Positions 60,640 through 64,000 of a stretch of 64,000 nt of DNA are shown piece after piece; the stretch's first letter is position 1, and each line of letters opens with the position of its first letter. A model generated the notes under the pieces. It made no database searches and was not told where the DNA came from. It was given only the letters and a program-made list of their open reading frames with translations. A program made the translations under genes and the position numbers. The DNA comes from Natronomonas gomsonensis (lineage in GTDB: Archaea > Halobacteriota > Halobacteria > Halobacteriales > Haloarculaceae), in the NCBI RefSeq assembly GCF_013391635.1, contig NZ_JACAWU010000001.1:1488001-1552000 (forward strand). The letters run 5' to 3'.

Positions 60640-62682
60640 ATGGCAGGAGTATTCGCATACGCGCCGGCTATCGCCGCGCTCCCGTTCGTGTCGTTCGTCG
60701 TCGCACTGTTGGCAGGCAAGTACATGCCGAAGAAGGGCGCCCTCGCAGGCATCATCGCGACCGCAGGGTCGCTCGGCCTCTCGATTGCCGTCCTCGTCAC
60801 CGTCTTCCTCGGCGAGACGTACAACGAGACGCTGTACACGTTCGTCGGCGGCGACGTGCCGTTCGAGCTGACGTTCGGACTGCTTCTCGATCCGCTGTCG
60901 GCGGCGATGTTGGTAATCGTCTCGCTCATCGCCTTCCTGGTTCACGTCTTCTCGCTGGGCTATATGAACGACGAGGGCGAGACGGGGCTGCCACGGTACT
61001 ACGCCAGCCTCGGGCTGTTCACCGCGAGCATGCTCGCCTTCGTCTTCTCCGATAACCTGCTGATGGCGTTCATGTTCTTCGAACTGGTGGGGCTGTGTTC
61101 GTATCTCCTCATCGGCTTCTGGTTCCGTCGTGCGGGCCCGCCGTCGGCGGCCAAGAAGGCGTTCCTCGTCACCCGATTCGGTGACTACTTCTTCCTCGTC
61201 GGCGTCGTCGGCGTCCTGACGACGTTCGGCACCGCGCAGTTCGCCGGAGAGAACGGCTTCCCGGCGCTTGCAGAGACGGTCTTGAACCCGGAGACGACCG
61301 CCGACGCGGTCAACACCTTCGGCTTCGAGCCGGCGACGTGGTTCGCGATTCTCGGCCTGCTCGTGTTGGGCGGCGTGATGGGCAAATCCGCCCAGTTCCC
61401 GTTCCACACGTGGCTGCCGGACGCCATGGAGGGTCCGACCCCCGTCTCGGCGCTGATTCACGCCGCGACGATGGTCGCCGCCGGCGTCTTCCTCGTCGCA
61501 CGGATGTACGGCTTCTACGCGCTGCTCCCGACGGTGCTGGCGGTCATCGCCTTCGTCGGCGGCTTCACGGCGCTGTTCGCGGCGACGATGGGCGTCGTCA
61601 AGAACGAAATCAAGCAGGTGCTGGCGTACTCGACGATTAGCCAGTACGGCTACATCATGCTCGCCCTCGGGACCGGCGGCTACGTCGCCGCGTTCTTCCA
61701 CCTGACGACCCACGCGGTGTTCAAGGCGCTGCTGTTCCTCGGCGCCGGGTCGGTCATCATCGCGATGCACCACAACGAGAACATGTGGGACATGGGCGGC
61801 CTCAAAGACCACATGCGCGTGACGTACCTCGCGTTCCTTTCGGGGTCGCTCGCGCTCGCGGGCATCTTCCCGTTCTCGGGCTTCTGGTCGAAAGACGAGG
61901 TGCTGTACGAGGCGCTCGTCCACGGCCTCGGCGGCAGCCCCCTGTTGCTCGGTGCCTACGCGATGGGGCTGGCAGCCGTCTTCCTGACGGGCTTTTACAC
62001 CATCCGGATGGTGCTTCTCACCTTCCACGGTGAGGCCCGCTCCGATACCGCGGAGGACCCCCACGGCGTCCGCTGGAACGTCAAGTTCCCGCTGGCCGTC
62101 CTCGGTGTTCTCGCCGCGGTCATCGGCTTCCTGAACCCGCTTCCGATTCAGAAACTCACCGGACTGGAAGTCGACTTCCTCCATCAGTTCCTCGACTCCG
62201 GCCCCGAGGCGCTGTTGACGAGTTCCCACCACTACGGCGACCTCACACACGACTACGCCGGCTACTCGGTCGGCACCATCGGCGGCGGCGAAATCGTGAC
62301 GCTGCTGGCGGGCGCCGGTGCCAGCCTCGGCTTGGCGCTTCTGGGTGCGGGACTCGCCTTCGCGCTGTATCGCGGCGCCGAACCGACTCGACACACCGAG
62401 AAACTCGGCGGTCTGCAGACGCTGCTCATGCACAACTACTACCAAGACGAATACCAGGTGTGGCTCGCCGAAGGCCTCACGCTGCGGCTCTCGGGAGCCG
62501 CCGACACCTTCGACCAGGGCGTCATCGACGGCGTCGTCAACGGTGTCTCCAGCGTAAGTCTGTTCTCCGGCGACCGCCTGCGTCGGCTCCAGACGGGTAT
62601 CGTGACCAACTACGCGGCGCTCATCGTTCTCAGCCTGCTGGTGCTTCTGGGCGTCTTCGCGGCGCTCGGGGGGTGGTTCTAG
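60640..62682 (+). CDS. nuoL: NADH-quinone oxidoreductase subunit L
   Basis: 680 aa from MAGVFAYAPAIAALPFVSF; a GTG three codons earlier overlaps the nuoK stop and is less likely. Mrp-antiporter-type subunit, about 16 helices: MAFMFFELVGLCSYLLIGFWF (Glu), FHTWLPDAMEGPTPVSALIHAATMVAAGVFLV (Lys/His channel), KNEIKQVLAYSTISQYGYIMLALG. The long C-terminal amphipathic helix region carries the end. Confidence 0.93.
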   Translation: MAGVFAYAPAIAALPFVSFVVALLAGKYMPKKGALAGIIATAGSLGLSIAVLVTVFLGETYNETLYTFVGGDVPFELTFGLLLDPLSAAMLVIVSLIAFLVHVFSLGYMNDEGETGLPRYYASLGLFTASMLAFVFSDNLLMAFMFFELVGLCSYLLIGFWFRRAGPPSAAKKAFLVTRFGDYFFLVGVVGVLTTFGTAQFAGENGFPALAETVLNPETTADAVNTFGFEPATWFAILGLLVLGGVMGKSAQFPFHTWLPDAMEGPTPVSALIHAATMVAAGVFLVARMYGFYALLPTVLAVIAFVGGFTALFAATMGVVKNEIKQVLAYSTISQYGYIMLALGTGGYVAAFFHLTTHAVFKALLFLGAGSVIIAMHHNENMWDMGGLKDHMRVTYLAFLSGSLALAGIFPFSGFWSKDEVLYEALVHGLGGSPLLLGAYAMGLAAVFLTGFYTIRMVLLTFHGEARSDTAEDPHGVRWNVKFPLAVLGVLAAVIGFLNPLPIQKLTGLEVDFLHQFLDSGPEALLTSSHHYGDLTHDYAGYSVGTIGGGEIVTLLAGAGASLGLALLGAGLAFALYRGAEPTRHTEKLGGLQTLLMHNYYQDEYQVWLAEGLTLRLSGAADTFDQGVIDGVVNGVSSVSLFSGDRLRRLQTGIVTNYAALIVLSLLVLLGVFAALGGWF

Positions 62683-64000
62683 ATGCTGATAGAAGCCCTC
62701 ATCGCGCTGTGTCTCCTCGGTGCGGCGGTCGTCTTCGTCGCCCCCAATCGGTTCGCACACAAACTCGCGGTCGGCTTCAGCCTCCCACCGCTGGTCATCT
62801 CGCTGTACATGTATTTCGCCTTCGACGGCAGCGGTAACGCCTTACTCGGCGGCGACATCGCCTACGAGACGTTCACCCAGTGGCTCCAGCTGGGCTCCTA
62901 CACGGTCAACTATCACATGGGGTTGGACGGCATCTCGCTGCCGCTGGTCGTTCTCTCGACGATTCTGACCACGCTGGCCATCCTGAGCGCGTGGACCCCC
63001 ATCGACGAACGGCAGAGCCAGTTCTACGGGCTGATGCTGTTCCTCGAAGCCAGCCTCATCGGCGTCTTCGGAGCGCTCGACTTCCTGCTGTGGTTCGTCT
63101 TCTGGGAGGCCGTCCTCATCCCGATGTACTTCCTCATCGGCGTCTGGGGCGGTCCGCGCCGGAAGTACGCCGCTATCAAGTTCTTCGTCTACACCAACAT
63201 CGCGTCGCTGGTGATGTTCATCGGCTACTTCGCGCTGGTGTTCGGACTGGGCGATTCCGTCTCCTCGACGGGCTTGCCCGAAATCGCACAGGCGTTGCGG
63301 GCCGGTCAACTCGGTAGCCTCGGTATCATCGGACCCGACATGCTCGCTCTTGCCGCGTTCGTGGCGATGTTCCTCGGCTTCGCGGTGAAGGTGCCGGTCG
63401 TTCCGTTCCACACGTGGCTTCCGGACGCCCACGTCGAGGCGCCGACGCCAGCGTCGGTGATGCTGGCCGGCGTCCTGCTGAAGATGGGGACCTACGCACT
63501 GCTCCGGTTCAACTTCACGATGCTGCCCGGACAGGCCGAGATACTGGCGATTCCCATCGCCGTCATCGCGGTCATCTCCATCATCTACGGTGCCCTGCTC
63601 GCGCTGGCACAGTCGGACCTCAAGCGCATCGTCGCCTACTCGTCGGTGTCCTCGATGGGCTACGTCATCCTGGGTCTCATCGCCTACACCGTCTACGGCG
63701 TTGGCGGTGCGACGTTCCAGATGGTCGCCCACGGCCTCATCTCGGGGCTGCTGTTCATGACGGTCGGCGTCATCTACAACACGACCCACACGCGCATGGT
63801 CGGTGACATGGCCGGGATGGCCGAGAAGATGCCCGTCACCGCGGGCGTGTTCGTCGCCGGCGCCTTCGCCTACATGGGCCTGCCGCTGATGGCCGGCTTC
63901 GCCGCCGAGCTGTTCATCTTCCTCGGCGCCTTCGAGTCGACGGTGCTCCCGTACGCGCCGCTGTTCACGGCGGTTGCGATGTTCGGTATCGTCATCGTCG
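62683..64000 (+). CDS. nuoM: NADH-quinone oxidoreductase subunit M (3' end outside window)
   Basis: 439 complete codons visible; the gene continues beyond the window. FWEAVLIPMYFLIGVWGGPRRKYAAIKFFVYT, FHTWLPDAHVEAPTPASVMLAGVLLKMGTYALLRF and SDLKRIVAYSSVSSMGYVILGLIAYTVYG are the NuoM proton-channel motifs. It starts right after the nuoL stop. nuoN is expected next. Confidence 0.93.
   Translation, partial: MLIEALIALCLLGAAVVFVAPNRFAHKLAVGFSLPPLVISLYMYFAFDGSGNALLGGDIAYETFTQWLQLGSYTVNYHMGLDGISLPLVVLSTILTTLAILSAWTPIDERQSQFYGLMLFLEASLIGVFGALDFLLWFVFWEAVLIPMYFLIGVWGGPRRKYAAIKFFVYTNIASLVMFIGYFALVFGLGDSVSSTGLPEIAQALRAGQLGSLGIIGPDMLALAAFVAMFLGFAVKVPVVPFHTWLPDAHVEAPTPASVMLAGVLLKMGTYALLRFNFTMLPGQAEILAIPIAVIAVISIIYGALLALAQSDLKRIVAYSSVSSMGYVILGLIAYTVYGVGGATFQMVAHGLISGLLFMTVGVIYNTTHTRMVGDMAGMAEKMPVTAGVFVAGAFAYMGLPLMAGFAAELFIFLGAFESTVLPYAPLFTAVAMFGIVIV

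Noticed and set aside
60487..62760. Long minus-strand open frame (757 codons) opposite nuoK/nuoL
   Set aside because: Arg/Glu/Gln-rich antisense artefact of GC3-rich coding on the plus strand; the plus strand encodes clear complex I subunits.
1..64000. CRISPR arrays, transposons, prophage, rRNA
   Set aside because: No regularly spaced repeats, transposase or integrase motifs, terminal inverted repeats or rRNA sequence were found on reading.

Overview
The window is a stretch of a haloarchaeal chromosome (class Halobacteria). Evidence for this: high G+C with strong G/C preference at third codon positions; very acidic, Asp/Glu-rich proteins; TATA-like boxes about 25-30 nt upstream of start codons, implying mostly leaderless mRNAs; archaeal-type TFE, PAN, family-B DNA polymerase and Trm56; a tRNA-Gln(UUG) with an archaeal intron; a PGF-CTERM surface protein; and many small protein families restricted to haloarchaea. 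I cannot fix the genus from sequence alone. The DNA is almost fully coding and has no gene-free stretch over 300 bp. I see no insertion sequence, prophage, CRISPR array or rRNA.

Layout. 1-9.5 kb: the 5' part of an HMG-CoA reductase-like gene with an unusual N-terminal extension, two haloarchaeal unknowns, an aldehyde dehydrogenase, a nitrilase/SRPBCC pair, a LEA2/WHy protein, an AbrB-PhoU regulator and a thioredoxin-reductase-like flavoprotein divergent from a glutaredoxin. 10-20 kb: unknowns, a CysD/CysH-like PP-loop protein, small membrane proteins, an alcohol dehydrogenase, a bactofilin (halofilin-like), a YchF-type GTPase, a UbiA prenyltransferase, an aminotransferase and the proteasome-activating nucleotidase. 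20-33 kb: a DNA repair and replication block (small HTH, unknown, mre11, rad50, three small unknowns, polB) followed by sufCBD for Fe-S cluster assembly. 33-42 kb: a ferritin-like/DtxR iron pair, the intron-bearing tRNA-Gln, NAD-kinase-like and CinA-like proteins, and an information-processing run (DUF2110, TFE, Trm56). 42-54 kb: DUF2797, a PGF-CTERM protein with two companions, a Bat-like PAS-GAF-HTH regulator, aspartate aminotransferase with ribH, an Agl23-like membrane protein, and purK and purE separated by a Tat-exported subtilase. 54-64 kb: the respiratory complex I cluster nuoA-B-CD-H-I ... J1-J2-K-L-M, with no NADH-input genes (EFG).

The most interesting item is a structured repeat of about 160-190 bp present twice, about 40 kb apart and in opposite orientations. 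Each copy begins within a few bases of a stop codon (PAN and NuoI). Both have a T-run/A-run-flanked first hairpin, then a second hairpin whose 11-nt loop is identical while its stem carries a compensatory G-C/C-G swap, then a variable set of GC-rich hairpins and a shared end. One copy sits at the point where the nuo operon is broken by a foreign-looking lipoprotein gene and a cupin gene.

Other leads: a patch of atypical codons in polB spanning the two classical intein-insertion motifs, PCNA-binding-like peptides at the C-termini of both Mre11 and PolB, a possible leaderless upstream ORF coupled to the ferritin/DtxR operon, and several candidate operators. All family assignments come from reading translated sequence and remembered family features; no database search was run. 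DUF numbers are from memory.
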